Source: RH-AL1 sp965277355 (GTDB lineage Bacteria > Pseudomonadota > Alphaproteobacteria > Rhizobiales > Beijerinckiaceae). From it: a stretch of DNA of 64,000 bases. The stretch covers positions 682,001 to 746,000 of the forward strand of contig CBDICN010000001.1 in NCBI GenBank assembly GCA_965277355.1, given 5' to 3'. Below are positions 8,781 through 17,417 of the stretch, in pieces; positions within the stretch are counted from its first letter, which is position 1; the number at the start of each line of letters is the position of its first letter. Below the pieces are notes generated by a model. That model did no database searches and was not told where the DNA came from. It saw only the letters and a list, made by a program, of their open reading frames with translations. The position numbers and the translations under genes were made by a program.

Positions 8781-9518
8781 ACGCGCTTCCTGAGCGGGCT
8801 GGCGAGATCTGGGTCTACCTCTCGGCCAACCCGCTGTTCTGGCTCACCGCGGTCCTCGTCACCTACCTCGTCGCCGACCGGGTGTCCGAAGCTTGCCATC
8901 GTCACCCGCTGGCCAATACGGTGGCGATCTCCACTCTTCTCATCGGCGCACTGCTGATCGCCACCCGAACGGCATACGAGACCTTTTTCGACGGCGCGAA
9001 GTTCGTGCACTTTCTCCTTGGCCCGGCCACGGTCGCGCTCGCCGTGCCGTTGTACCGCAACCTCGGTCGCGTGCGCGCGACCCTCGTCCCGATGGCGTGC
9101 GCCCTGGTGCTTGGCTCCATCACCGCCATCGTCTCCGTCGTAGTCGTCGGCGGCGTGCTCGGGCTGCCGGTCGCGATTCTCGCCTCGCTTGGTCCGAAAT
9201 CGGTCACGACGCCGATCGCGATGAGCCTGGCGAAGGCCAACGGCGGGACCCCGGCGCTGGACCGCCGTGTTCGTGATTTTCACCGGCGTGTTCGGCGCGG
9301 TCGTCGTGACGCCGCTGATGAACGTGCTGCGCATCCAGAACCACGCCGCGCGGGGATTCGCCGCCGGCCTCGCAGCGCATGGGATCGGAACCGCACGCGC
9401 GTTTCAGCTCGATGCTCGGGCCGGCGCCTTCGCAGGCATCGCCCTCGGCTTGAACGGCGCGGTCACCGCGCTTGTGACTCCGCTAATCCTGCCGCCGCTG
9501 CTGCGCTCGCTCGAATGA
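8777..9518 (+). pseudogene. lrgB: LrgB family membrane protein, frameshifted
   Basis: The first 160 codons encode LrgB-type helices through SLGPKSVTTPIAMSLA and GGTPAL. Then the sequence moves to a second frame that continues VFVIFTGVFGAVVVTPLMN to LRSLE and stops at 9518. The junction reads gcgctggaccgccgtg; removing one G at 9259-9260 gives ctg acc gcc gtg and restores one 246-residue LrgB. Both halves are conserved in character, so the event is a single-base insertion or a base-calling error. If real, the LrgA/LrgB pair loses the last third of LrgB. Unshifted, the first frame runs on to 9595 with Arg-rich nonsense. Confidence 0.8.
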
Positions 9519-10169
9519 TCAGCGTGGCTGCGCTTGCGGAGCGGCAGGTTGCCGCTGCTGGTACTTGTCGCGCTCCTGCTGGAGCTTCGACTTGATGCGC
9601 GAATAGCAGTTAAACTCGTAGCAGCCGATCACCGCGGCGGCGCCGAGCCCGATTGCGATCTTGTCGCCGGTCGAGAGGCCGCCGCCGACCGTAGATGGCT
9701 CCTTATGCGGCGGCGCAGCCTTACCAGCCTCGCCGACCGTCACGCCGACGCGCTGCGCCTGCTTCGGACCACCGCCGGCCGGCATGTAGTCGATCTCGAT
9801 CTGCTGGCCCGGCTTCGCCGAGCCGACGTATTCGGCGAAGGTCTTGGTGTTGAGGAAGACATGAGTATTTACGGCGATGATCTGGTCGCCGACCTTGAGG
9901 CCGGCCTGTTCCGCTGGCGATCCCTGGTTCACGCCCTCGACTTTGAGGATCTGGAACGTCAGCCCTTCGCTATTGATCTGCTCCTGCGGCCCGACCTTCA
10001 TGCCGAGCGAGCCGCCGGATTTCTGCAGCTGCGCCGCCTGCTCCGGCGTCTCGAGCTGATAGCCCATCTTGTTGTCCGCCGCCGCCGGGCCGGACGCCCA
10101 TGGGGCGGCAAGCATGGCGCCGATCGCAAGAGCCGCCACCTGCCGCTTCGTGCCGACATGCCGTGTCAT
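9519..10169 (-). CDS. Secreted PDZ-domain protein
   Basis: 216 residues. The N-terminus has an Arg/Lys start and hydrophobic core ending near AAA at residue 31. A PDZ domain spans about 55-145, with SPAEQAGLKVGDQIIAVN as the hallmark of bacterial PDZ domains. A hydrophobic stretch GDKIAIGLGAAAVIG near 172-186 is followed by a Gln-rich, basic tail (KLQQERDKYQQRQ). No protease domain is present, so it is a binding or scaffold protein rather than a DegP-type protease. Partner unknown. It ends at the base after the lrgB stop. Confidence 0.78.
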   Translation of the reverse strand: MTRHVGTKRQVAALAIGAMLAAPWASGPAAADNKMGYQLETPEQAAQLQKSGGSLGMKVGPQEQINSEGLTFQILKVEGVNQGSPAEQAGLKVGDQIIAVNTHVFLNTKTFAEYVGSAKPGQQIEIDYMPAGGGPKQAQRVGVTVGEAGKAAPPHKEPSTVGGGLSTGDKIAIGLGAAAVIGCYEFNCYSRIKSKLQQERDKYQQRQPAAPQAQPR

Positions 10170-10215
10170 GATGGGTTAACCTCTTAAATCCGCTTACAGG
10201 CCGTCCGCTCCGCAG

Positions 10216-10638
10216 TCAGACGTTGACCGATCCCTGATCGCCGATGCGCCCGTTGGGCGTCATGTTGTTGACGGCGTTCGGCAGGTGCTGGCTCAGCTGA
10301 TCGAGGAAATCGCCCTGGTTCATGCCCGCCTGCTGCGCCATCGGGCCGACGTGGTTGCCGAACACGTTCTGCAGGTCGCCCGGCGAGACGGGCTGGTTCG
10401 GGCCGTTGCCGATCCACGATTGAATCGCATTGCCGAGCCCGGCCTGCTCGAACTGCGAGACGAGTCCGCCAAGACCGCCGGCCGCGCCCTGGCTGGTGCC
10501 GGTCTGGCTGGTGCCGGCTTGGTTGGTGCCGGCTTGGCCGCCGCCCAGGATGCTCGAAAGCACGCCGCCCATGCCCGACTGGTTGGCGTTGTTGCCGCCG
10601 CCGAGGAGGCTGCCGATGATGCTATCCAGAATGCCCAT
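10216..10638 (-). CDS. YidB/DUF937 family protein
   Basis: 140 residues starting MGILDSIIGSLLGGG at 10638, preceded by GGAGG-like bases; the open frame upstream is not conserved in character. The N-terminus and the C-terminal half, with LGNAIQSWIGNGPNQPVSPGDLQ broken into amphipathic repeats, match YidB-type DUF937 proteins. A short low-complexity linker of GTSQ/GTNQ repeats lies at about residues 35-50. The function is not established; it is presumed a small soluble or periplasmic protein. Confidence 0.82.
   Translation of the reverse strand: MGILDSIIGSLLGGGNNANQSGMGGVLSSILGGGQAGTNQAGTSQTGTSQGAAGGLGGLVSQFEQAGLGNAIQSWIGNGPNQPVSPGDLQNVFGNHVGPMAQQAGMNQGDFLDQLSQHLPNAVNNMTPNGRIGDQGSVNV
10490..10534. 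repeat. Three tandem 15-bp repeats inside the yidB-like gene
   Basis: Three consecutive 15-base units (tggctggtgccggtc and two close variants) encode the AGTNQ/AGTSQ/TGTSQ linker of the DUF937 protein on the minus strand. Copy number is likely to vary between strains by slippage without breaking the frame. Confidence 0.8.
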
Positions 10639-10912
10639 TTCCCATTCCTCCGGTCGGTCGCGCGCCGTATTTGGACAGACCACAGGTGCGTGGCGTCCGC
10701 GTGACAGCGGCTCAGCCTTCAACCGCGGGTTTTTGCAACGGTTGCTCCGTCGACCATCTTTTTGAAGTCTAAGCCCGAGAGAGATTGGCGCCGATCGAAT
10801 GCCTCGCCGACGGCACCATCCGCAAGGACAAGGACATCGAGCCGAGCGACGGGACATGGCCGAAGCAAATCCGCCAGGCGGCTTGACGTAAGGCTTCAGG
10901 GCGGAAGACCGA

Positions 10913-12238
10913 ATGGGCCAACGCCACTCGGCTTGTGGCGTGGGGAGGCGAACCTTGTCCGAAACCGAACCATCGGAGGGCGCCGAACGGCATCCTTCGA
11001 CGCGAAGCCTGCGCGGCCTCGAAGCCTTGAACTTCCTCATGGCCGATGTCGCCGGCGGCCTGGGACCGTATCTCTCCGTCTATCTCGCGGGCGGCCGGCA
11101 CTGGGGCGCCGGCGAGATCGGCGTGGCCATGGCGGCGAGCAGCATCGCCGCCGCGATCTTTCAAATTCCCGCCGGCCTGCTCGTCGATGCGGCGCGGAGC
11201 AAGCGCCTTCTCATCGCGGGCTCAGGCCTCACGATCGCCGTCGGCTGCCTGCTCATCGCCGCCTTCCCGCATTTCTACTCGGTCGTCGCCGCGCAGATCC
11301 TGATCGGTCTCGCCTCGGCGATCATTCCGCCCGCCGTCGCCGCCGTGACGCTTGGGCTCGTCGGGCGCGGCGGCTTCGATGCCAGGCTCAGCCGCAACCA
11401 GTCGTTCAACCATGGCGGTAATTTCGTCGCCGCGGGGCTGGCCGGCGGCCTCGGTCAGTTTCTTGGCTACAACTGGATCTTCTATCTCGTCTGCGCCTTC
11501 GCGGCGGCCAGCGCCGTCGCGGTCAGCGTCATAAGGCCAGCCGAGATCGATCACGAGCTCGCGCGCGGCGGCGAAGCCGCACGCGACGCCTCGGGCAAGC
11601 GCGAACCGATGCCCCTCCGCGACATCTTCAAACGCAAGACATTGATGATCTTCCTCGTCTCGGTCGTGCTGTTCCACTTCGGCAACGCGGCGATGCTGCC
11701 GATGGCCGGCCAGGTGCTGGCGCTGAAACATCCCGGCCAGGACACGATCGCGCTCTCGGCCTGCATCATCTGCGCGCAGTTCGTGATGGTGGGCATCGCC
11801 TGGGCGGTCGGACAAGCCCTGGTCAGGGGTTTCGGCCGCAAGACGATCTTTCTCGTAGCCCTCGCCGTGCTGCCGGTGCGCGGCGTTCTCTTCACCTTCA
11901 CGAGCGACCCCGTCGGCGTCGTCGCCATTCAGCTTCTCGACGGCGTGGCGGCCGGCATCTTCGGCGTCATATCGGTGATCATCGCTGCCGACGTGATGAA
12001 GGGGACCGGCCGCTTCAACGTCGCGCAGGGCCTCGTCGCGCTTGCCGTGGGCCTCGGCGCCAGCTTGAGCAACGTCGTCGCCGGCTTCGTCGTGCAGGGG
12101 TTCGGGTATCCGGCCGGTTTTCTCTTTCTCGCCGTCATCGCCGTGGCAGCCTTCGTTTTCTTCGTGCTGTTCATGCCCGAGACGCGTGACGCGGCCGACG
12201 ACGATGAGGCCGCCGCTGTTTCTTCACCCGCCCGATGA
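10913..12238 (+). CDS. MFS transporter
   Basis: Major facilitator superfamily permease of up to 441 residues with 12 hydrophobic segments. The N-half includes LNFLMADVAGGLGPYLSVYL (TM1) and the central cytoplasmic loop (about residues 205-240, ARGGEAARDASGKREPMPL) is basic. The substrate is unknown; this MFS_1-type sequence is often annotated only as a general MFS permease. Start choice: ATG at 10913 has a weak ribosome site, while an in-frame TTG at 10955 follows a strong ggggagg at 10942-10948, so the true N-terminus may be 14 residues shorter. It is followed by an ArsB/NhaD permease on the same strand. Confidence 0.85.
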   Translation: MGQRHSACGVGRRTLSETEPSEGAERHPSTRSLRGLEALNFLMADVAGGLGPYLSVYLAGGRHWGAGEIGVAMAASSIAAAIFQIPAGLLVDAARSKRLLIAGSGLTIAVGCLLIAAFPHFYSVVAAQILIGLASAIIPPAVAAVTLGLVGRGGFDARLSRNQSFNHGGNFVAAGLAGGLGQFLGYNWIFYLVCAFAAASAVAVSVIRPAEIDHELARGGEAARDASGKREPMPLRDIFKRKTLMIFLVSVVLFHFGNAAMLPMAGQVLALKHPGQDTIALSACIICAQFVMVGIAWAVGQALVRGFGRKTIFLVALAVLPVRGVLFTFTSDPVGVVAIQLLDGVAAGIFGVISVIIAADVMKGTGRFNVAQGLVALAVGLGASLSNVVAGFVVQGFGYPAGFLFLAVIAVAAFVFFVLFMPETRDAADDDEAAAVSSPAR

Positions 12239-12356
12239 CGTCGCCTGGAAAACCCATGCCCGACGACATCCTGATCTGCGCTCCTCGGCGCCCAACCCGG
12301 CCCCGATCGCAACGGGAGACACTGGTGACACGCCGCTCGCACAAGGAGATCGGCGC

Positions 12357-13637
12357 ATGACGCTTCCCTTCGACATGTCGCCAACCGCCACCGCGCACAT
12401 CGTGACCTGGGCCATTGCGGCTCTCTCCATCGTCGGCGTGATCACGCGGCCGTTCAAATGGGCGGAGGCCGTATGGGCGGTGGCCGGAGCGATCATCCTG
12501 GTTGTCGCCAAGCTGCTGCCGCCAGGCGCCGCATGGGCCGGCGTGCTGAAGGGTGTCGATGTCTACCTGTTCCTGATCGGCATGATGGCGCTCTCGGAGG
12601 TCGCGCGCCGCGAGGGCCTGTTCGATTGGCTGGCAAACCATGCCGTCGCGCGCGCGAAAGGCTCGGCGAGCCGGCTGTTCATGCTCATCTACGGCGTCGG
12701 CATCGTCGTGACCGCGTTCCTCTCCAACGATGCGACCGCCGTCGTGCTCACTCCGGCGGTCTACGCCGCCGCCAAGGCCGCCAAGGCCGAGCCGCTCCCC
12801 TATCTCTTCATCTGCGCGCTCATCGCCAACGCGGCGAGCTTCGTGCTGCCGATCTCGAACCCGGCGAACCTCGTCGTGTTCGCCGCCCATATGCCGCCGC
12901 TCGGCCCATGGATGACGCGCTTCGGCGTCGCGTCGGTCGCCTCGATCGTCGTGACCTTCCTGGTGCTGCGCTGGTTGCAGCGCAACAATCTCCGCGAGGG
13001 CATCGCGACCGACATCGAGCGCGCGGCGCTCTCGACGAGCGGCAGGATCGCCGGCGCCGGAATCATCCTCACGGGCGTAGCCCTGATCGCCTCCTCCGCG
13101 CTCGCTATCCAGCTCGGCCTGCCGACCTTCGTCGCCGGCGCGCTCACCGTGCTCGTTGTGCTCCTCGTCAAGCGCGAAGGACCGCTCGCGACGATCAAGG
13201 GCATCTCGTGGACCGTGCTGCCGCTCGTCGCCGGCCTGTTCGTGCTGGTTGAGGCGCTCGAGACCACCGGGGTGCTGACGCGTCTCTCCGGAGAGCTGAA
13301 GCAACTGGCGGGACGCTCGGACATGCTGGCTGGCTGGATCAGCGGCGGCGTGGTCGCCGTCGCCTCGAACCTCGTCAACAACCTGCCGGCCGGGCTGCTC
13401 GCCGGCGCCGCCGTCCAAACCGCGCACGTCCATGACAAGGTCGCCGGCGCGGTCCTCATCGGCGTCGATCTCGGCCCGAACCTTTCGGTCACCGGCTCGC
13501 TCGCCACCATCCTCTGGCTCACCGCGATTCGGCGAGAGGGCGAGGACGTGAGCTTCTGGACCTTCCTCAAGCTTGGCCTGATCGCGATGCCGACGGCGCT
13601 TGTCGCGGCGCTCGCCGGCCTCCTGCTTCTGCCCTGA
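12357..13637 (+). CDS. ArsB/NhaD-type (ion transporter superfamily) permease
   Basis: 426 residues and 10-12 hydrophobic segments. The start ATG at 12357 has aaggaga upstream. Motifs seen are FLSNDATAVVLTP (about residues 120-132), PISNPANLVVFA (about 165-176) and the mirrored SNLVNNLPAGLLAGA near residue 340, the pseudo-symmetric ArsB/NhaD arrangement. ArsB exports arsenite and NhaD sodium; there is no arsR, arsC or arsA nearby, so the substrate is open. It forms a same-strand cluster with the MFS gene upstream and the YdcZ pair downstream. Confidence 0.85.
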   Translation: MTLPFDMSPTATAHIVTWAIAALSIVGVITRPFKWAEAVWAVAGAIILVVAKLLPPGAAWAGVLKGVDVYLFLIGMMALSEVARREGLFDWLANHAVARAKGSASRLFMLIYGVGIVVTAFLSNDATAVVLTPAVYAAAKAAKAEPLPYLFICALIANAASFVLPISNPANLVVFAAHMPPLGPWMTRFGVASVASIVVTFLVLRWLQRNNLREGIATDIERAALSTSGRIAGAGIILTGVALIASSALAIQLGLPTFVAGALTVLVVLLVKREGPLATIKGISWTVLPLVAGLFVLVEALETTGVLTRLSGELKQLAGRSDMLAGWISGGVVAVASNLVNNLPAGLLAGAAVQTAHVHDKVAGAVLIGVDLGPNLSVTGSLATILWLTAIRREGEDVSFWTFLKLGLIAMPTALVAALAGLLLLP

Positions 13638-13658
13638 TCCCCTCAGCCGGAGCGCACC

Positions 13659-14105
13659 ATGAGCCCAGTCCTTCTCTACCCCTTCATCCTCGTGGCGGGG
13701 GTGTTCCAGGCGGCCGGCAATTCGATGAACGCGAGGCTCCGCGTCGCGCTCGTCAACCCGTGGCTGGCGGCGACGGTCTCCTTCGGGCTGATCGTCTTCG
13801 TCTTCGCGACATTGTTCCTCGTGAAGCCGATGCCCCTGCCGACGCTGCAATCGCTGGGCGACATGCCGTGGTGGGCGCCGCTCGGCGGCCTCGCCGGCGC
13901 GGTCGCGGTGTTCGGCGGCCTCGCCTTCGTCGACAAGGTCGGCGCCGGGCCGTTCAACGGCCTGCTCATCACCGCCAACATCCTGACCTCGCTCGCCATC
14001 GACAATTTCGGCTGGTTCGGCATGCAGGCCCATACCCAGCGCCTGACGCACCTACTCGGCGGAGCGCTGATGGTCGGCGGCATCGTCGTCATCTCGAAAT
14101 TCTGA
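13659..14105 (+). CDS. YdcZ/DUF606 family small transporter, first tandem copy
   Basis: 148 residues with five hydrophobic helices. Features of the YdcZ (DUF606) family in the DMT superfamily are the MNARL and NPWLAATVSFG segments after helix 1, PWWAPLGGLAGAVAVFGG and the highly conserved VGAGPFNGLLITANIL. Such half-size DMT proteins usually work as paired antiparallel subunits, and here a second copy starts 9 bases after the stop. Substrate unknown. Confidence 0.85.
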   Translation: MSPVLLYPFILVAGVFQAAGNSMNARLRVALVNPWLAATVSFGLIVFVFATLFLVKPMPLPTLQSLGDMPWWAPLGGLAGAVAVFGGLAFVDKVGAGPFNGLLITANILTSLAIDNFGWFGMQAHTQRLTHLLGGALMVGGIVVISKF

Positions 14106-14114
14106 GGGCAGGCG

Positions 14115-14561
14115 ATGAACGGTAAGCTGCTGTACCCTTTCGTCCTCGCGGCCGGCGCTTTGCAGGCGATCGGCGTCACCATCAACGCGGTGCTCAACCG
14201 CCACATGGTCAACCCCTGGCTCGCGGCGGTGGTGTCGTTCCTGCCGATCGTCTTCGTCTTCGTCTCCATTCTGGCCGTCCGTCCGCTGCCGATGCCTCAG
14301 CGCGATGACGTCACCAAGATGCCGTGGTGGGCGCCGCTCGGCGGCATCGCGGGGGCGGTCGCGGTGTTCGGCGGCTTGCTGTTCGTCGAAACGGTCGGCG
14401 CCGGGCCGTTCAACGGCCTGCTCATCACCGCCAACATCCTGTTCTCGCTTGCCATCGATCATTTCGGCTGGTTCCACATGCCGACGCACAAGGCCGGGAA
14501 AGCGCGGCTTGCGGGGAGCGCCGTCATGGTCGTCGGCATCATCATGATCGTGTTCCTATGA
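14115..14561 (+). CDS. YdcZ/DUF606 family small transporter, second tandem copy
   Basis: 148 residues, a paralogue of the preceding gene of exactly the same length. The blocks MPWWAPLGG and VGAGPFNGLLITANIL are shared and almost identical at the base level, while helices 1, 2 and 5 differ (for example VLNRHMVNPWL against ARLRVALVNPWL). The divergence pattern fits a heteromeric pair with opposite membrane topology, as in other dual small DMT systems. It is likely co-translated with the first copy. Confidence 0.85.
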   Translation: MNGKLLYPFVLAAGALQAIGVTINAVLNRHMVNPWLAAVVSFLPIVFVFVSILAVRPLPMPQRDDVTKMPWWAPLGGIAGAVAVFGGLLFVETVGAGPFNGLLITANILFSLAIDHFGWFHMPTHKAGKARLAGSAVMVVGIIMIVFL

Positions 14562-14589
14562 CACGGGCCGCCAGGGTCAGGCGGAGGGA

Positions 14590-14763
14590 GTGGCGCCGGA
14601 AGCCCCGGATCGAGAGGAGAGCGTGCTCGCTCGTTGCGAGCGCCTGGCCGACGATCACGTGATCGTCCTCGACGAGAAGCCGGCGCCTGGCTCGATGGTG
14701 CACCACAAGGTCGACCGCGCTCCTTGGCAAGACGCCAAGCGCCGCGCGAGCGGCCCGAAGTAG
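14590..14763 (+). CDS. Possible 57-residue orphan ORF
   Basis: A GTG-started frame (14590-14763) reads as a charged peptide with segments RCERLADDHVIVLDEKP and APWQDAKRRA. The amino-acid balance looks more protein-like than in the other five frames, but there is no clear ribosome site and no family match. It could be a gene remnant. It lies in the 278-base gap between the YdcZ pair and the COG4705 gene. Confidence 0.22.
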   Translation: MAPEAPDREESVLARCERLADDHVIVLDEKPAPGSMVHHKVDRAPWQDAKRRASGPK

Positions 14764-14839
14764 GGGGCGATGCGGCTTAGTCTGCGCTAATTGTGCTGAT
14801 CTAAGAAAAGGCGGCCACCCCGGCCGGCGGTTTCAGACC

Positions 14840-15658
14840 ATGAACATCATTCCCTCGCATAAAGCCCCGCTTCGCGCCGATCTCCCGTCCGACAAGCGCA
14901 ACCGGTCGGCGCTTTCGGAGGTCGTCACCAAGGTGCCGGAGGTTACCCTCGGCTTCTGGATCATCAAGGTGGCGGCGACGACGCTCGGCGAAACCGGCGG
15001 CGATGCCGTCACGATGAGTCTCCACCTCGGCTACCTGGTGGGGACGGCGATCTTCGCCGCGATCTTCGTCGTCGCGGTGAGCGCGCAGATCACCGCCAGG
15101 CGCTTCCATCCGTTCCTCTACTGGGCGGTGATCGTGGCGACGACCACTGTCGGCACCACGATGGCCGACTTCTTCGACCGCTCGCTGGGGATCGGCTATT
15201 TCGGCGGCTCGGCCATCCTCGCCGCCCTCCTCGCGATCTCGATCTTCACCTGGCACACGACGCTCGGCTCTGTCTCCGTGGACACCGTGACGACGCCGAA
15301 GGCCGAGATGTTCTACTGGGCGACGATCCTGTTCTCGCAGACGCTCGGCACCGCGCTCGGCGACTTCCTCGCCGACAGCGGCGGCCTCGGCTACGGCGGC
15401 GGCGCGCTGGTGTTCTCCGCCGCCCTGGTTGTGGTCGCGCTGCTCTACTTTTTCACCGGCGTGTCGCGGGTGCTCTTGTTCTGGGCCGCCTTCATCCTGA
15501 CGCGGCCGCTCGGCGCGACGGTGGGCGACTTTCTCGACAAACCGGTCGCCCACGGCGGGCTGGCGCTGAGCCGCTACTCGGCCTCCGCTGCGCTCGCGGC
15601 CTTCATCGTCGCGGCCATCCTGATCCTGCCGCAACGCGCCGGCCGGCATCCGGCGTAG
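14840..15658 (+). CDS. COG4705-type membrane protein with four internal repeats
   Basis: 272 residues. After a 35-residue polar N-terminus, four units of about 60 residues follow, each with two helices and a conserved core: ATTLGETGGDAV, TTTVGTTMADFF, SQTLGTALGDFL and TRPLGATVGDFL, each followed by a G-rich turn such as GIGYFGG or GLGYGGG. This fourfold repeat is the hallmark of the uncharacterised COG4705 membrane-anchored family. The repeated acidic TxGD motif across four helix pairs suggests a channel or transporter with pseudo-fourfold symmetry. Function unknown. Confidence 0.8.
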   Translation: MNIIPSHKAPLRADLPSDKRNRSALSEVVTKVPEVTLGFWIIKVAATTLGETGGDAVTMSLHLGYLVGTAIFAAIFVVAVSAQITARRFHPFLYWAVIVATTTVGTTMADFFDRSLGIGYFGGSAILAALLAISIFTWHTTLGSVSVDTVTTPKAEMFYWATILFSQTLGTALGDFLADSGGLGYGGGALVFSAALVVVALLYFFTGVSRVLLFWAAFILTRPLGATVGDFLDKPVAHGGLALSRYSASAALAAFIVAAILILPQRAGRHPA

Positions 15659-15696
15659 GGCGGCACGCGCCGGACGGGCGAGAGCGCCGGGCGGCC

Positions 15697-16131
15697 CTAC
15701 CCGGTCGGCAGATAACCCTCGTCTTCGAGTTCCGCCAGGGTGAACGGCGGCTCCTCGGGAAACGCCGAGGCGGGCAGGCCCGTCTCCGCCCGCGCCTCCC
15801 GCCTAGCGTCGCGGTAGGCGGCGGCGAACAGCTCGGCGCGCTTCGGCTTCAGGCTGGGATTCTGGCGCAGGATGCGTTCGGCGGCGATGCGTTCGCGTGC
15901 GATCGTCCCCAGCCAACTCCGGCTGATCCGCTCCTTCTGCGCGATCATCTTGAGCAAGTGCATCGCGACGAGACGATAGGCCGATTCCAGGGCTGCGCGT
16001 TCGGCTCGACCCAAGGTCTCGATCTCCTCGATAATGTTGGCGAGATCGGCGAGGTGCGGGTCACCGGACCGCAACAGGCGCGCCTGCTCTGTCGTCCAGG
16101 CGTAGAAGTCGGTCTCGTAGAGATCGTCCAC
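15697..16131 (-). CDS. DUF29 domain protein
   Basis: 144 residues. The start LYETDFYAWTTEQARLLR and the following IIEEIETLGRAERAALES are the DUF29 signature, with a helical hairpin that continues through LLKMIAQKERISRSWLGTI. DUF29 proteins are frequent in cyanobacteria and alphaproteobacteria, with no established role. It stands alone between COG4705 and the nucleotidyltransferase pair. The 231 bases downstream of its start hold nothing I can support. Confidence 0.88.
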   Translation of the reverse strand: MDDLYETDFYAWTTEQARLLRSGDPHLADLANIIEEIETLGRAERAALESAYRLVAMHLLKMIAQKERISRSWLGTIARERIAAERILRQNPSLKPKRAELFAAAYRDARREARAETGLPASAFPEEPPFTLAELEDEGYLPTG

Positions 16132-16362
16132 GACCTATCCGTCCTCGTTGGAGGCGCCGCCTTGCAATGTGTAGGGAGACATCGCGACCATCCTTGCCGG
16201 CGCCATCATAGCATCGCCGACGGCGGTGTCATCGAGCGACGCGCTCGCCGCGTTCGCCGAGCTTGCGAGCGCAGCGACGTATGCGCGGCAGCACGCCACT
16301 ATGAACGCTCTCGGGATGGACCCGGGTCGCTTTGCCTCCGGCTCGCGGTAATGGCGGCGCGA

Positions 16363-16785
16363 TCACCGCAACGGCTCGACCGGCGGCTGCACGGCGCGGC
16401 GCAGCGGCGCCTCGTCGGTCATGACGTTGCGCGACTTGAACTCGGGCGGGCTCGCCCAGGTGAGGTATTCCATCAGGCCAAGGTCGCCCTCGCCGACCGG
16501 CCACCAGGGCCGGTCGAGATAGCGGCGACGATCCTTGATCCAGGGCGGCGGCCGAAACGGCGCCCAGCGCTTGAAGAGATATTCGGCGATGCCGCCGACG
16601 AGCGCGTCGGTGCGCCGGTCCGCGAAATACGGCGGCTCGTCCGCCAGCATCGGCACCCGCGCCTCGACCGACGGCGCGAGATAGTACGATTGCAGGAACT
16701 CGCCGATCGCCAAAGCGAAGGATTGCTCGAACGGCTCACCCGCCTGTGCCCGGCGGCACGCCTCGGCCAGCGTACTGGGGCGCAT
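16363..16785 (-). CDS. Hypothetical partner of the adjacent nucleotidyltransferase
   Basis: 140 residues. Segments such as GEFLQSYYLAP, VPMLADEPPYF, EYLFKRWAP, YLDRPWWP and the late PPEFKSRNVMTDEAPLRRA belong to a recurring two-gene arrangement with GGSAL-type nucleotidyltransferases that I recall from other genomes; I cannot name a characterised member. It overlaps the 3' end of the frameshifted nucleotidyltransferase gene by 50 bases, so the two are translationally coupled. Toxin-antitoxin or regulatory roles are possible but not shown. Confidence 0.6.
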   Translation of the reverse strand: MRPSTLAEACRRAQAGEPFEQSFALAIGEFLQSYYLAPSVEARVPMLADEPPYFADRRTDALVGGIAEYLFKRWAPFRPPPWIKDRRRYLDRPWWPVGEGDLGLMEYLTWASPPEFKSRNVMTDEAPLRRAVQPPVEPLR

Positions 16786-17382
16786 CGATGGTCCTCGCGG
16801 AGGGGCTCGGGGCGAGATGCTTCAGCAGGAAGCGCTGCTTCGCCGTATCCTGTGCCGACACGGGGAAGTAGCGGGCGAGAACCTGCATCGCCGCGTCCGC
16901 CGTGTCGATGCCGATAACGCGCATGAGCTGAAAGATGTCGTCGGTCTCGTTGGCGCCTTTGACCGGGTCGGTGGTGCGCATCGCCTTGAGTTTCAGCGCA
17001 AGCATGTACTCGGCGCTCGGCACGATGACCTGGAGGCCGACGGGACCGCCGCGCGGGAAGGTGCCGTGGGCCATGTGATCGGCGGCGTCGGCGAGCGGAC
17101 TCAGGTGAAGGCGACAGCCTCGTTCAGCCAATCGGCCGACCAGCCTTTTCGCGCGGCGATCTCGGCCACGACCGCGTCGAGCCAAGCCGGCCGCGCGCCG
17201 ACCTCCGCGATATCGACGTCCTCGGTCGCGAAGCGGAAGTTGCTGGCGAGCATCAGCGCGCTGCCGCCGTAGACCGCGAGATCGAGCCTCGTGCCATGCG
17301 CAACGGCGGCGGCGCCGATCGCGTCGAGGGCTTCCAGCAGGCCGATGCGGTCGAAGGCTTTCGTGCCATCATCCAAGGGCAA
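16736..17382 (-). pseudogene. Nucleotidyltransferase-like protein (DUF6036-type), frameshifted
   Basis: The N-terminal 93 residues contain the nucleotidyltransferase core YGGSALMLAS and TEDVDIAEV (GGS and DxD pattern), ending at a TGA after WLNEAVAFT. The protein clearly continues in the next frame as HLSPLADAADHMAHG, then VIVPSAEYMLALKLKAMR and LMRVIGIDTADAAM. Adding one C at about 17106 turns TTC ACC TGA into TTC CAC CTG and joins both halves into one protein of about 215 residues. This is a one-base deletion or an assembly error. The gene upstream is a frameshifted PIN protein; the partner gene follows with overlap. Confidence 0.7.
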
Positions 17383-17417
17383 GTGTCCATCTTGGGAAGA
17401 AGGGCCGTCCGGCTCGA

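Noticed and set aside
10490..10534. Short tandem repeat considered as a CRISPR or integration array
   Set aside because: Units are contiguous 15-mers without spacers and lie in the coding frame of the YidB-like gene.
10789..10886. Small plus-strand frame with ECLADGTIRKDKDIEPSDGTW
   Set aside because: Looks weakly protein-like but has no start, no ribosome site and no family; could be a remnant, too little to annotate.
12171..14051. 626-codon minus-strand open frame opposite the ArsB-like and YdcZ genes
   Set aside because: Shadow frame with Arg/Gly/Asp/His-rich composition; the plus strand has recognised membrane proteins with ribosome sites.
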